Shown here: piece by piece, positions 42,245 to 50,334 of the stretch
Layout: every line of letters starts with the position of its first letter
Position numbering within the stretch: position 1 is the first letter of the stretch
Assembly (NCBI RefSeq): GCF_963677845.1
Contig: NZ_OY782498.1
Span: forward strand, 878,001-942,000
Origin: an uncultured Pseudodesulfovibrio sp.
GTDB taxonomy: Bacteria; Desulfobacterota; Desulfovibrionia; Desulfovibrionales; Desulfovibrionaceae
Length of the DNA: 64,000 nt
Direction: 5' to 3'
Translations under genes and position numbers: made by a program
The notes under the pieces: model-generated
What the model saw: only the letters and a program-made list of their open reading frames with translations
Database searches by the model: none
Told to the model about the DNA's origin: nothing

Positions 42245-43177
42245 CTACAGTGCGTACCGGCGCAGTTTGCGTTGCAGGATGAAGAGATACAGCAGGACGC
42301 CGAGGAGGATGACCATGAACATCATGGTTGCGATGGTTGCACCCATTGTCGGGTTGCCCAGTTGGAGCTGGAATCCGAAGAAGGTACGGTAGAAAAGGGT
42401 GCCCATGATGTCACTGGAGAAGTTTGGCCCGGCCAATGCCCCTTTGACCGCGTAAATAAGGTCGAAGGCGTTGAAGTTCGCCACAAAGGTCAGAATGGAG
42501 ACCATGGCAATGGTGGGCAGGATGAGTGGGAGTTTGATATGCCAAAAGATTTCCCAGTGCGTGGCGCCGTCAATGATAGCCCCTTCCACCAGATCGTGCG
42601 GAATGTTCAGCATGGCCGCGTAGATCAGCATCATGGGAATGCCCACGAATTGCCAAACCGAGATCAGTGACAGGGTGACAAGGGTCGTACCTTCCTGTCC
42701 CAGCCATGGTTGAAACCAGTCTGTTAGGCCCACAAAGCTGAGCAGGGTTTCACTGACGCCCCAGAGGGGGCTGAGGATGAGCTGCCAGATGAAGCCGATG
42801 ATAACCACCGACAACATGGTGGGTATGAAAATTAGTGTGCGGTACGTGGTGCGTCCTGTGAGTTTCGGTAGACTGAGCAGAGCTGCCAGCATGATGCCGA
42901 TTGGGTTTTGTACAAACATGTGGACGCAGAAAAACTTGAAGTTGTTCAGGAGTGCGTTCCAGAAGGGTTCGGACCATTGAGGATCGGTGATCAATGCGAT
43001 GTAGTTCGCCAATCCTGAGAAGGACAAAACGTCATTGCCGTCAGTTGCATAGAGGCTTAGTCGGATGGAATCGAGCAAAGGGTAGATCATGAATAATGTA
43101 TAGATGATCGTTGCCGGAGCTAAGAATAGCACGATGTGGTGTGGGAAACGGGCGAACCTACCGCCTGATGCGCTCAT
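42245..43177 (-). CDS. ABC sugar transporter permease (MalF type)
   Basis: This 310-residue inner-membrane permease has about six helices, with FLAPATIIYTLFMIYPLLDSIRLSLY at the N terminus and the EAA loop VEGAIIDGATHWEIFWHIKLPLILPTI. With the MalG-type partner it forms the translocation channel. It is separated from the binding-protein gene by a hairpin. Confidence 0.93.
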   Translation of the reverse strand: MSASGGRFARFPHHIVLFLAPATIIYTLFMIYPLLDSIRLSLYATDGNDVLSFSGLANYIALITDPQWSEPFWNALLNNFKFFCVHMFVQNPIGIMLAALLSLPKLTGRTTYRTLIFIPTMLSVVIIGFIWQLILSPLWGVSETLLSFVGLTDWFQPWLGQEGTTLVTLSLISVWQFVGIPMMLIYAAMLNIPHDLVEGAIIDGATHWEIFWHIKLPLILPTIAMVSILTFVANFNAFDLIYAVKGALAGPNFSSDIMGTLFYRTFFGFQLQLGNPTMGATIATMMFMVILLGVLLYLFILQRKLRRYAL

Positions 43178-43201
43178 TTTGATACCTTCGGAAAAACGTG
43201 A

Positions 43202-43229
43202 AAAGGGACCCCCGTATGGGAGTCCCTTT
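43202..43229 (-). other. Intercistronic hairpin after the binding-protein gene
   Basis: AAAGGGAC (43202-43209) pairs with GTCCCTTT (43222-43229), with extra pairs inside. Such hairpins after malE-like genes stabilise the upstream message, so that binding protein is made in excess of permease. Confidence 0.65.
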
Positions 43230-43238
43230 GTTGGTGAA

Positions 43239-44501
43239 TTACTTTTGTTGGGGTTTGTACCATTTTTCGAGGCCAGCCTGTGTTTCCTTGGCAGCGTCCT
43301 CAGGAGTCATGGTGCCGTTGATGACCTGAGAGCTGACATTCCACAGCTGATTCTCAAGGTTCGGGGTGCCACGGGAGAGAATCTGGTAGGAGTTGCGGAT
43401 AGTTGATTCGTGCGTGTTGCGCCAGTTGACGAATTCCTGTGCAACCGGGTCACTTAGCGAGACCTTGTGGTTGGACAGGGGGAAGAAACCGGGCAGGGAA
43501 TTTGCGTACAGTTCAGCAAATTCGGGAGTGGATAGCCATTCCAGGAATAGGCGAGCAGCTTCTTTGTTCGGGGAGGCTGCATTCAGTCCCAATGCGATGT
43601 CGGTATGATCGGATATGTATCCTTTGGTAGCGCCTTCTGGCAGCGGCGGGGGGAATGCACCGAATTTAAAATCGGCTTGAGTGTTGAATGTGGTGATGTC
43701 CCAGGAGCCGGCCGGGTAGATGACAGCACGACCAAGGGTGAACAGGTTCTGACTGTCGGGATATTTTTGGGCTTTGAAGCCTTTACCCATGTAAGGAGCC
43801 CACTTGGCGAGCTGTTTCCATGTATTGACATAGGGGGCATCGGTCAGTTTGGCGGTTCCGGCGATCAGCGCTTTGCGGCCTTCTTCGCCTTTCCAGTAGT
43901 TGGGACCGATGTTTTGGAAACCCATGGTGGCAGCTTCCCACTGGTCGGCTGTGCCCAGTGACAGGGGCGTATAGTTGCCGTCGGCTTTGATCTTTTCGAG
44001 AATCGTGAAGAATTCTGCTTCGGTTGTAGGAATGGAAAGACCAAGTTCTTCGAAGATTTCCTTGTTGTATATGAAGCCGTGGATGACGGACGCCATTGGA
44101 ACCGCAAAGGTGGACTTACCGTCATCGGTTTGCCATGCGGATTTGGCGACGTCGGAAAATTCTTTCATACCTGCAAGATCGTTCAGATCAACAATGTAGC
44201 CTTTGTTGAACATTTCGAGGGAGGCATCGAACGGGCGGCAGGTAATCAGGTCGCCTGCGGTGCCGCCAGCCAGTTTGGCGTTGAGGCCTGCGTTGTATTC
44301 TGCCGGAGGCATGGGAGCGAAGACAATCTTGATGTCCGGGTGCTTCTTGTTGAATGCCGGGATGATGGTGTCGGTCCAAATATCGCTGTCGTCATTGCGC
44401 CAGCTTTCGATTTTCAACGTGGTTGCGGCAAAGGCGCTGGTCGCGAGCATGCTGACGATCAGCAGCGCAGCCAGCGCGAATCCTGTAAGTCTTTTCAGCA
44501 T
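43239..44501 (-). CDS. Periplasmic sugar-binding protein (ABC family 1)
   Basis: This 420-residue exported protein starts with MLKRLTGFALAALLIVSMLATSAFAATT, a Sec signal with likely cleavage after AFA. The start at 44501 follows GGAGG by 5 bases. The mature part begins TLKIESWRNDDSDIWTDTIIPAFNKKHPDIKIVFAPMPPAEYN, typical of MalE-like solute-binding proteins. The ligand is probably an amino sugar or a muropeptide-derived saccharide because of the adjacent murQ and nag-type genes, but this is context only. Confidence 0.9.
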   Translation of the reverse strand: MLKRLTGFALAALLIVSMLATSAFAATTLKIESWRNDDSDIWTDTIIPAFNKKHPDIKIVFAPMPPAEYNAGLNAKLAGGTAGDLITCRPFDASLEMFNKGYIVDLNDLAGMKEFSDVAKSAWQTDDGKSTFAVPMASVIHGFIYNKEIFEELGLSIPTTEAEFFTILEKIKADGNYTPLSLGTADQWEAATMGFQNIGPNYWKGEEGRKALIAGTAKLTDAPYVNTWKQLAKWAPYMGKGFKAQKYPDSQNLFTLGRAVIYPAGSWDITTFNTQADFKFGAFPPPLPEGATKGYISDHTDIALGLNAASPNKEAARLFLEWLSTPEFAELYANSLPGFFPLSNHKVSLSDPVAQEFVNWRNTHESTIRNSYQILSRGTPNLENQLWNVSSQVINGTMTPEDAAKETQAGLEKWYKPQQK

Positions 44502-44547
44502 CGGTTCCTCCCTGTTTAGGAATTTGATGGACAATATACATCTCCAT

Positions 44548-45465
44548 TCAGACTTGAGCAATGTGAATCAGGGCTTCTCTCAGAATCTGCCCTGATTTAT
44601 TCAATGTTTCCTGCGCCTGAGTCGGAGTCATTCCCTTGGCGACAAGCACGGCGGGCTTGACGGTGTAATGGGTTTGTTCGAGTGCCTTTTCAGCAATCTC
44701 AAGGGATACATCGGCAATGGAAGCGACCACTCGTGCCGCTCTTTTTTGCAGTTTGGTGTTGTCTGGTTCAACATCAATCAATAGCCCGTCATGAACATGG
44801 CCTAGTCGAGTCATGATGAGCGTTGAAAGCATGCCTAAAGCTGTTTTTTGTGCGGTCCCGGCCTTGAGACGAGTTGATCCGGCAATGACTTCCGGCCCTG
44901 TATCGAGCAAGACTGGGTGGTCGGCAATGCCGAGCAGACGGGATTTGGGGTTGTTCGCGAATCCGATGACCAATGCGTCGTTGTGTTTGGCCTGTTCAGC
45001 GAATAGGCAGGTGTAGGGAGTATTGCCGCTGGCCGAGACCGCAACGACAATATCTTGATGGGAAATTTTGCTTTTTTTGAAATCGTTCAGTGCGGCGTTT
45101 TTATCGTCATCGCCCGGAGTGGTGATAGTCAGGATGTTGTCGGAATCGTCCGCACGGTAAACAGCCAGACGATTTTCTGGCCACCCGAAAGTGCATGGCA
45201 GTTCAATGCCATCCAGCCCGGCCAGAACGCCGGAAGATCCTGCCCCTACATATATGAGTCGGCTTTTTTCATTTTTCAGGCGAGCAACAGCACCAAGCGC
45301 AGCGGATTTAAGTTGTCCCATAGCGGCCCTGACTGCGGAGACTCCGTTGATCTGGTCCTGCCACAGATGCGTGAGGATGTCGTTGGACGGCCATGTGTCG
45401 ATACCGATGGAACGGGGAGAAGTACGCTCGGTGGTGGCGCGTGGAGAATCCTTTTTTGTTGGCAT
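44548..45465 (-). CDS. murQ: N-acetylmuramic acid 6-phosphate etherase
   Basis: MurQ cleaves the lactyl ether of MurNAc-6-phosphate to give GlcNAc-6-phosphate and D-lactate. The 305-residue protein has a SIS domain (VSASGNTPYTC) and the MurQ segments YVGAGSSGVLAGLDGIELPCTFGW and GSTRLKAGTAQKTALGMLSTLIMTRLGHVHDGLLIDVEPDN. It is the first gene of the minus-strand unit with the ABC transporter and is divergent from the kinase gene at 45591. The following deaminase and NagA complete the route to fructose-6-phosphate. Confidence 0.93.
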   Translation of the reverse strand: MPTKKDSPRATTERTSPRSIGIDTWPSNDILTHLWQDQINGVSAVRAAMGQLKSAALGAVARLKNEKSRLIYVGAGSSGVLAGLDGIELPCTFGWPENRLAVYRADDSDNILTITTPGDDDKNAALNDFKKSKISHQDIVVAVSASGNTPYTCLFAEQAKHNDALVIGFANNPKSRLLGIADHPVLLDTGPEVIAGSTRLKAGTAQKTALGMLSTLIMTRLGHVHDGLLIDVEPDNTKLQKRAARVVASIADVSLEIAEKALEQTHYTVKPAVLVAKGMTPTQAQETLNKSGQILREALIHIAQV

Positions 45466-45590
45466 ACATAAGTGGGTAGCACAGAGACGTGTGTCGGGAA
45501 AGAAATTCGAGTTACTTCGGTCACCGATTTTAAAGTATATGTTTGCCGTTGTCGCGTTAATTGAGTAGGCCCTCTAAAGGAGCGTAAACC

Positions 45591-46475
45591 ATGCAAGATG
45601 CCAAGTTTTTGGTTGGAGTAGACGGTGGCGGCACCAGATGCCGCGCTCGTATTTCCGATATGGATGGGAATATCCTCGGTGAAGGGCGAGGCGGACCAGC
45701 CAATACTCGTTTGGGTCTGGATGTTGCGTTTGGGAGCATTATCGCTGCCACGGACATTGCCTTGGCCTCGGCAGGCCTGAGTCTGGATAGGAAAAAAGAC
45801 CTGCATGCCGGGCTTGGACTGGCTGGGGTTTCGCTACAGAGAGAGCGAACTTTGCTGGCCTCATACGATCATCCCTTTAAATCCATGACGATTGAATCCG
45901 ATGCGTATATCGCGTGTCTTGGCGCACATAACGGTCAGGATGGCGGGATATTGATTCTCGGCACGGGGAGTTGCGGCTGTGCCATCCTCGGCGGAAGAGA
46001 ACACACCGTCGGGGGCTGGGGGTTCGAAATTTCTGATCATGGGAGTGGTGCATTTATCGGGCACCAAGCGGTGCGTGGCTCTTTGCTCGCTTTTGAGGGT
46101 GTTATTCCCATGGGAGGGCTGGCGATTGAAGTTATGGATCGCCTTGGTAATTCTCCGGAAAGGGCTGTCCCTTGGGCCGAACAGGCCACTCCTGCGAAGT
46201 ACGGTGCGTTTGCGCCTTTGGTCTCCCAATGGGCAGATGATGGTGATGAAATGGCTGAAGATATCATGCGTCAGGCTGGCCGGGATACAGCGTTGTTACT
46301 CCGTGCGCTGGCGGCAAAGGGGACTGACCGTGTCGTCATGATTGGTGGCGTGGCAAAGCCTATCAACAAATGGTTGCCAGAGGATGTCAGGCAGAGTCTC
46401 GTTTCTCCTCAGGGAGATTCTTTGGCTGGTGGATTGCTTTTGGCACGAAAACATTGTGAAAAGACAGCTGTTTGA
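45591..46475 (+). CDS. BadF/BadG-family amino-sugar kinase
   Basis: This 294-residue ASKHA-fold kinase has the phosphate loop GVDGGGTRCRARISDMDGN at the N terminus and the middle motif LILGTGSCGCAILGGREHTVGGWGFEISDHGSGAFIG, as in N-acetylglucosamine kinases of the BadF/BadG/BcrA family. The likely reaction is ATP-dependent phosphorylation of GlcNAc (or MurNAc or glucosamine) after uptake. AAAGGAG precedes the ATG. It begins a plus-strand operon with deaminase, NagA and dehydrogenase. Confidence 0.85.
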   Translation: MQDAKFLVGVDGGGTRCRARISDMDGNILGEGRGGPANTRLGLDVAFGSIIAATDIALASAGLSLDRKKDLHAGLGLAGVSLQRERTLLASYDHPFKSMTIESDAYIACLGAHNGQDGGILILGTGSCGCAILGGREHTVGGWGFEISDHGSGAFIGHQAVRGSLLAFEGVIPMGGLAIEVMDRLGNSPERAVPWAEQATPAKYGAFAPLVSQWADDGDEMAEDIMRQAGRDTALLLRALAAKGTDRVVMIGGVAKPINKWLPEDVRQSLVSPQGDSLAGGLLLARKHCEKTAV

Positions 46476-46487
46476 GGAAAGGACGTT

Positions 46488-47522
46488 GTGATCGAACCGA
46501 CTTCGACGTTGATGTACCGCGAAACTCGTGAAGCTCCTGCGGTGGTTGCTCTTCAGAAAGAGAAAAATGACTCTATCTGCGCTGAATTGGCATCCCGATA
46601 CATGAAGACTCCTCCGCGTTTTGTGGCGACTTGTGCGCGCGGTAGTTCCGATCATGCCGCCAGTTATGCCAAATATCTCATGGAAGTTTATCTTGGTTTA
46701 CCGGTCATGTCCGCCGCGCCGTCGGTGGGGTCCATTTATGGCAATCCGATGAACCTGCAAGGTTGTTTGTTTATCCTTATTTCTCAGTCCGGAAAAAGTC
46801 CCGACCTGCTTGCCAGTGCTCAGTGGGCGCGGGAGAACGGGGCATTTATTCTTGCTTTGGTCAATCAGGAAGATTCCCCTGCTGCCGATATGGCTGATGC
46901 CGTCATCCCGTTGTTGGCTGGACCGGAAAAGAGTGTTGCTGCAACCAAGTCATATATCGCTTCATTGAGCGCGTTACTTCATTTTACTGCCGCCATGTCT
47001 GGAGACATGGCCTTGGGTAATGCTTTCAATCGTTTGCCGGACAATCTGGACAAGGCTCTTTCGTTGTCTTGGGACGAAGCCGTGGAGCCGTTGGCCGATG
47101 CTGACAATCTTTTCGTGGTCGGACGTGGTTTGAGTTATGGTGTTGCCCTAGAGGCGGCCCTCAAGCTCAAGGAAACTTCTTCTCTGCACGGAGAGGGCAT
47201 CAGTGGTGCTGAAATTATGCACGGTCCACTGGCCTTGATCCGTCGTCGTTCCCGGATTTTGATGTTTAGTCAGGAAGATGCGACCCGTCCGGGTTTGTTG
47301 GAGTTGGCCGAGGTCCTGCGTGGCAAGGGAGCCAAACTGTTTATGGCAGAGGAGGGCGCTCCTGCGTCCGGTCGTTTGCCCGTGGTTCCCGGCATGCATC
47401 CGGCAGCCGCACCCATTGCCATGATTCAATCTTTTTACACTATGGCCAACCAACTTTCATTGGCGCGTGGCATGAACCCGGATAATCCACCTTCTCTTAA
47501 GAAGGTGACGGAGACGCTGTAA
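46488..47522 (+). CDS. SIS-domain glucosamine-6-phosphate deaminase (NagB-II type)
   Basis: This 344-residue protein with two SIS domains resembles the isomerase half of GlmS but lacks the glutaminase domain. Motifs are CARGSSDHAASYAKYLME, ISQSGKSPDLL and LHGEGISGAEIMHGPLALI. Such proteins (NagB-II) convert glucosamine-6-phosphate to fructose-6-phosphate and ammonia. The GTG start follows GAGGAAAGGA. The stop overlaps the nagA start by one base (TAATG), and NagA would supply its substrate. Confidence 0.85.
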   Translation: MIEPTSTLMYRETREAPAVVALQKEKNDSICAELASRYMKTPPRFVATCARGSSDHAASYAKYLMEVYLGLPVMSAAPSVGSIYGNPMNLQGCLFILISQSGKSPDLLASAQWARENGAFILALVNQEDSPAADMADAVIPLLAGPEKSVAATKSYIASLSALLHFTAAMSGDMALGNAFNRLPDNLDKALSLSWDEAVEPLADADNLFVVGRGLSYGVALEAALKLKETSSLHGEGISGAEIMHGPLALIRRRSRILMFSQEDATRPGLLELAEVLRGKGAKLFMAEEGAPASGRLPVVPGMHPAAAPIAMIQSFYTMANQLSLARGMNPDNPPSLKKVTETL

Positions 47523-48661
47523 TGCGCAGATATTTTACCAACGGCAGAATCTTTACGGGCGATGCCATCTATGACGGCCTGAGCGTTGAAGTAGAGGATG
47601 GAAAGGTCGTTGCCCTAATTACTGAGGGAGGTATGGCCTGTGGCGTCGAGGTCGTTGACCTTGGTGGCAATCTACTTACTCCCGGTTTCATCGACGTACA
47701 GGTCAATGGTGGTGGCGGTGTTCTGTTTAATGACAGCCTCTCCCCGGAAGGCCTGAGGGGTATTGTTAACGCACACCGTCAATTTGGAACTACCGGATTG
47801 ATGCCCACGCTTATTTCTGACGGATGGGAAACCATGCTCAAGGCTGCCGATGCCGTTCGGCAAGGATTGCAGCAAGGGATATCCGGTTTGCTGGGAATCC
47901 ATTTTGAAGGGCCGTATATCAACCCCGAGCGCAAGGGAATTCATCAGGAAAATTTTGTCCGTGATGTGGACACAGGTGCATTGGAATTATTGTCTGCCGA
48001 TGATCTGGGTGTAGTCATGACCACGGTGGCCCCGGAGCGTGTGCCTAATGAGTATATTCGTTCTTTGACTGATGCCGGGGTCAAGGTGTGTATAGGACAT
48101 ACCGCGGCAACCTATGATCAGGCCTGTGACGGTCTGAATGTCGGTGCGATCGGATTTACCCACCTGTTCAATGCAATGTCGCCGTTGACCAGCCGTGAAC
48201 CAGGCGTAGTAGGTGCTGCGCTGGAAGATCTTGAGAGCTGGGTAGGTGTCATCGCGGACGGACATCATATTCATTTTGCATCGTTGCGGGTGGCGGTTGC
48301 CGCCAAGAAGCGGGGCAAGGTGATGCTGGTGACGGACGCTATGCCAAGCGTCGGGGCTAAGGATAAGAATTTCGTGTTGCAAGGGCAATCGATTCTGGCG
48401 GACGATGGTCGCTGCCAGTCTGTGGAGGGTACCCTTGCAGGGTCCGATCTCAATATGGCTGCCGCTGTTCGGAATGCTGTTGAGCAATTGCATCTGCCTG
48501 TGGAAGAGGCGTTACGTATGGCGTCTTTGTACCCGGCGACCTTCCTTGGTTTGGAAGATCGTATGGGACGCATCGCTTTTGGTTGTCAGGCTGATTTTGT
48601 TTTGTTGGATGATGATTTTCGTGTGCTTGATACGTGGATTGCCGGAGATAATTCTTTATAA
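47522..48661 (+). CDS. nagA: N-acetylglucosamine-6-phosphate deacetylase
   Basis: NagA removes the acetyl group from GlcNAc-6-phosphate. The 379-residue amidohydrolase has HFEGPYINPERKGIH (metal-site glutamate), IGHTAATYDQ, FTHLFNAMSPL and VTDAMPSVGA, which carry the metal-binding and catalytic His and Asp residues. The N-terminal PGFIDVQVNGGGG has Val-Gln-Val where many amidohydrolases have HxH; this is normal for NagA. It overlaps the deaminase gene by one base. Confidence 0.93.
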   Translation: MRRYFTNGRIFTGDAIYDGLSVEVEDGKVVALITEGGMACGVEVVDLGGNLLTPGFIDVQVNGGGGVLFNDSLSPEGLRGIVNAHRQFGTTGLMPTLISDGWETMLKAADAVRQGLQQGISGLLGIHFEGPYINPERKGIHQENFVRDVDTGALELLSADDLGVVMTTVAPERVPNEYIRSLTDAGVKVCIGHTAATYDQACDGLNVGAIGFTHLFNAMSPLTSREPGVVGAALEDLESWVGVIADGHHIHFASLRVAVAAKKRGKVMLVTDAMPSVGAKDKNFVLQGQSILADDGRCQSVEGTLAGSDLNMAAAVRNAVEQLHLPVEEALRMASLYPATFLGLEDRMGRIAFGCQADFVLLDDDFRVLDTWIAGDNSL

Positions 48662-48678
48662 ATGGGCAAGGTTGAATA

Positions 48679-49761
48679 ATGCAGGAACGAGTCAGAATAT
48701 TGGTTGTCGGTCTGGGCAATATGGGACGTTCTCATGCCAAGGCGTATCATGCGTTGGATGGTTTCGAAATTGTGGGGTTGTGCAGTCGTCACGCCACTAC
48801 CTTGACTGATCTTCCGCCTGAATTGATCGATTACCCACGGTTTGATGAGTATTACGAAGCGCTGGAATCGGTGAAGCCCGACGCGGTAAGTATCAACACC
48901 TATTCCGATACCCATGCTGAATTTGCGTGTAGTGCTTTTGAGGCAGGTGCGCATGTCTTTTTGGAAAAGCCGATGGCTCCCACAGTTGAAGATTCCCAGC
49001 GAGTTGTTGATGCAGCCAACAAGGCAAATCGCAAATTGGTTGTCGGATATATTCTACGTCATCATCCGTCATGGGAGAAATTTGTTGAGCTGGCCCAAGG
49101 ATTGGGCAAGCCGTTGGTTATGCGCATGAACCTGAATCAGCAGTCCAGCGGCAGCGAGTGGGGTGTGCATAAGCAACTCATGCAGTCCATGTCTCCCATT
49201 GTTGATTGCGGTGTGCACTATGTGGACATCATGTGCCTCATGAGCGGCGCAAAACCTGTGAAGGTTAATGCCATGGGGGTCCGTCTGACAGATGAAGTAG
49301 CGCCTGACATGTATAATTACGGCCAGTTGCAGGTCTATTTTGATGACGGTTCTGTGGGGTGGTATGAAGCTGGTTGGGGCCCCATGATGAGCGAGACCGC
49401 TTTTTTCGTGAAGGATGTTGTCGGCCCAAAAGGGTGTGTCAGTATTGTTGCCGCAGAACAAGCGGGGCAGGGGCCCGGGTCATCGACTGTAGAAGGGCAT
49501 ACGCAGGCGAGTCGTTTGCGGTTGCATCATTCCCAGACCAATGCAGACGGGGCTTTTGCTAAAGATGATGAGTTGATTCAAGTGGAAGACGAACCCGATC
49601 ATGATGGTTTGTGTTTTCGTGAGCAGGTTTATTTTCTTAAGGCAATCCAGGAAGATATTGATTTGACGGAACATATGCGAGATGCCATCAACAGTTTGCG
49701 TATTGTTTTGGCCGCGGATAAATCAGTTCGTACAGGCCAGCCTGTTTCTCTTGTGGAATAG
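48679..49761 (+). CDS. Gfo/Idh/MocA-family oxidoreductase
   Basis: This 360-residue NAD(P)-dependent dehydrogenase has an N-terminal Rossmann domain (ILVVGLGNMGRSHAKAY), the EKPMAPTVED motif with the conserved lysine, and the C-terminal catalytic domain with DCGVHYVDIMCLMSG. Family members oxidise sugars, sugar acids, inositol or acetamido-sugar derivatives. As the last gene of the amino-sugar operon it may process an additional sugar, perhaps a uronic or 1,6-anhydro derivative; the substrate cannot be read from sequence. Confidence 0.85.
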   Translation: MQERVRILVVGLGNMGRSHAKAYHALDGFEIVGLCSRHATTLTDLPPELIDYPRFDEYYEALESVKPDAVSINTYSDTHAEFACSAFEAGAHVFLEKPMAPTVEDSQRVVDAANKANRKLVVGYILRHHPSWEKFVELAQGLGKPLVMRMNLNQQSSGSEWGVHKQLMQSMSPIVDCGVHYVDIMCLMSGAKPVKVNAMGVRLTDEVAPDMYNYGQLQVYFDDGSVGWYEAGWGPMMSETAFFVKDVVGPKGCVSIVAAEQAGQGPGSSTVEGHTQASRLRLHHSQTNADGAFAKDDELIQVEDEPDHDGLCFREQVYFLKAIQEDIDLTEHMRDAINSLRIVLAADKSVRTGQPVSLVE

Positions 49762-49791
49762 CTTAAAAATATAATTATTCTTCGATGAATT

Positions 49792-49824
49792 AAAAAGGAC
49801 GCACTCGATTGAGTGCGTCCTTTT
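49792..49824 (+). terminator. Terminator of the amino-sugar operon
   Basis: A perfect 14-bp stem, AAAAGGACGCACTC with GAGTGCGTCCTTTT around GATT. Confidence 0.93.
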
Positions 49825-50334
49825 CCTCTGTGTGAAGGCCCTTGTCTGGTCATCTTTCAGGTTCAAAAAACAGGGCTGAAGTCTTGCAGTAAAAGTCACA
49901 AAAATGCGGTGAAAATGTGTTCGAATGTGTAAATTATATACTTTTTTGATGTGAAATAATTCTCTATCGGAAAAGTATGAAATCCCTTGTGGCTATTGGG
50001 CCAATGTGGTGAGTTGAGAACGAATTTCAAAATACCTCCTTAAGAGGTTCCTCAATATTTTGAGTATACTATGCTATTTATAGTAACAATTACCAATAGC
50101 TGAAAACAGCTTGACGATTGTGATGAAATTAACATACCGGCTCGGTATGGATAAAAACCTCGTGAATAGGTGGGTAATTAAACCTGTCCATTTCAGAGGA
50201 GTTTTTTGACAAGTTTTAAGGCGCTGCCGGGTGGCCGCGTCAGGGGGCCGGAAGAGGACCCGGAAACGGGGCCTGAAGAACGGGCTGAGAGGTCGGTTCG
50301 TTGCCATCAACGCTTTTGAGGAAAGGGATCACAC
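49825..50334 (+). promoter_or_regulatory. Long regulatory region upstream of hmcA with several palindromes
   Basis: I see no credible coding frame in these 510 bases. Palindromes are ATTGG-G-CCAAT (49995-50005), ACCTC-CTTAA-GAGGT (50034-50048), CTCAA-TATT-TTGAG (50051-50064) and CATACCG-GCT-CGGTATG (50133-50149). A TTGACG at 50111-50116 could be a -35 box with the last palindrome over the -10 region. These are candidate sites for the Rrf2 repressor and other regulators of the Hmc operon; which site belongs to which protein is not known. Confidence 0.5.

Noticed and set aside
49995-50005. ATTGG-G-CCAAT as a further GntR operator
   Set aside because: The half-sites match those before gntR, but the spacing is 1 base instead of 5-6, and the hmc operon lies 23 kb away with its own regulators.
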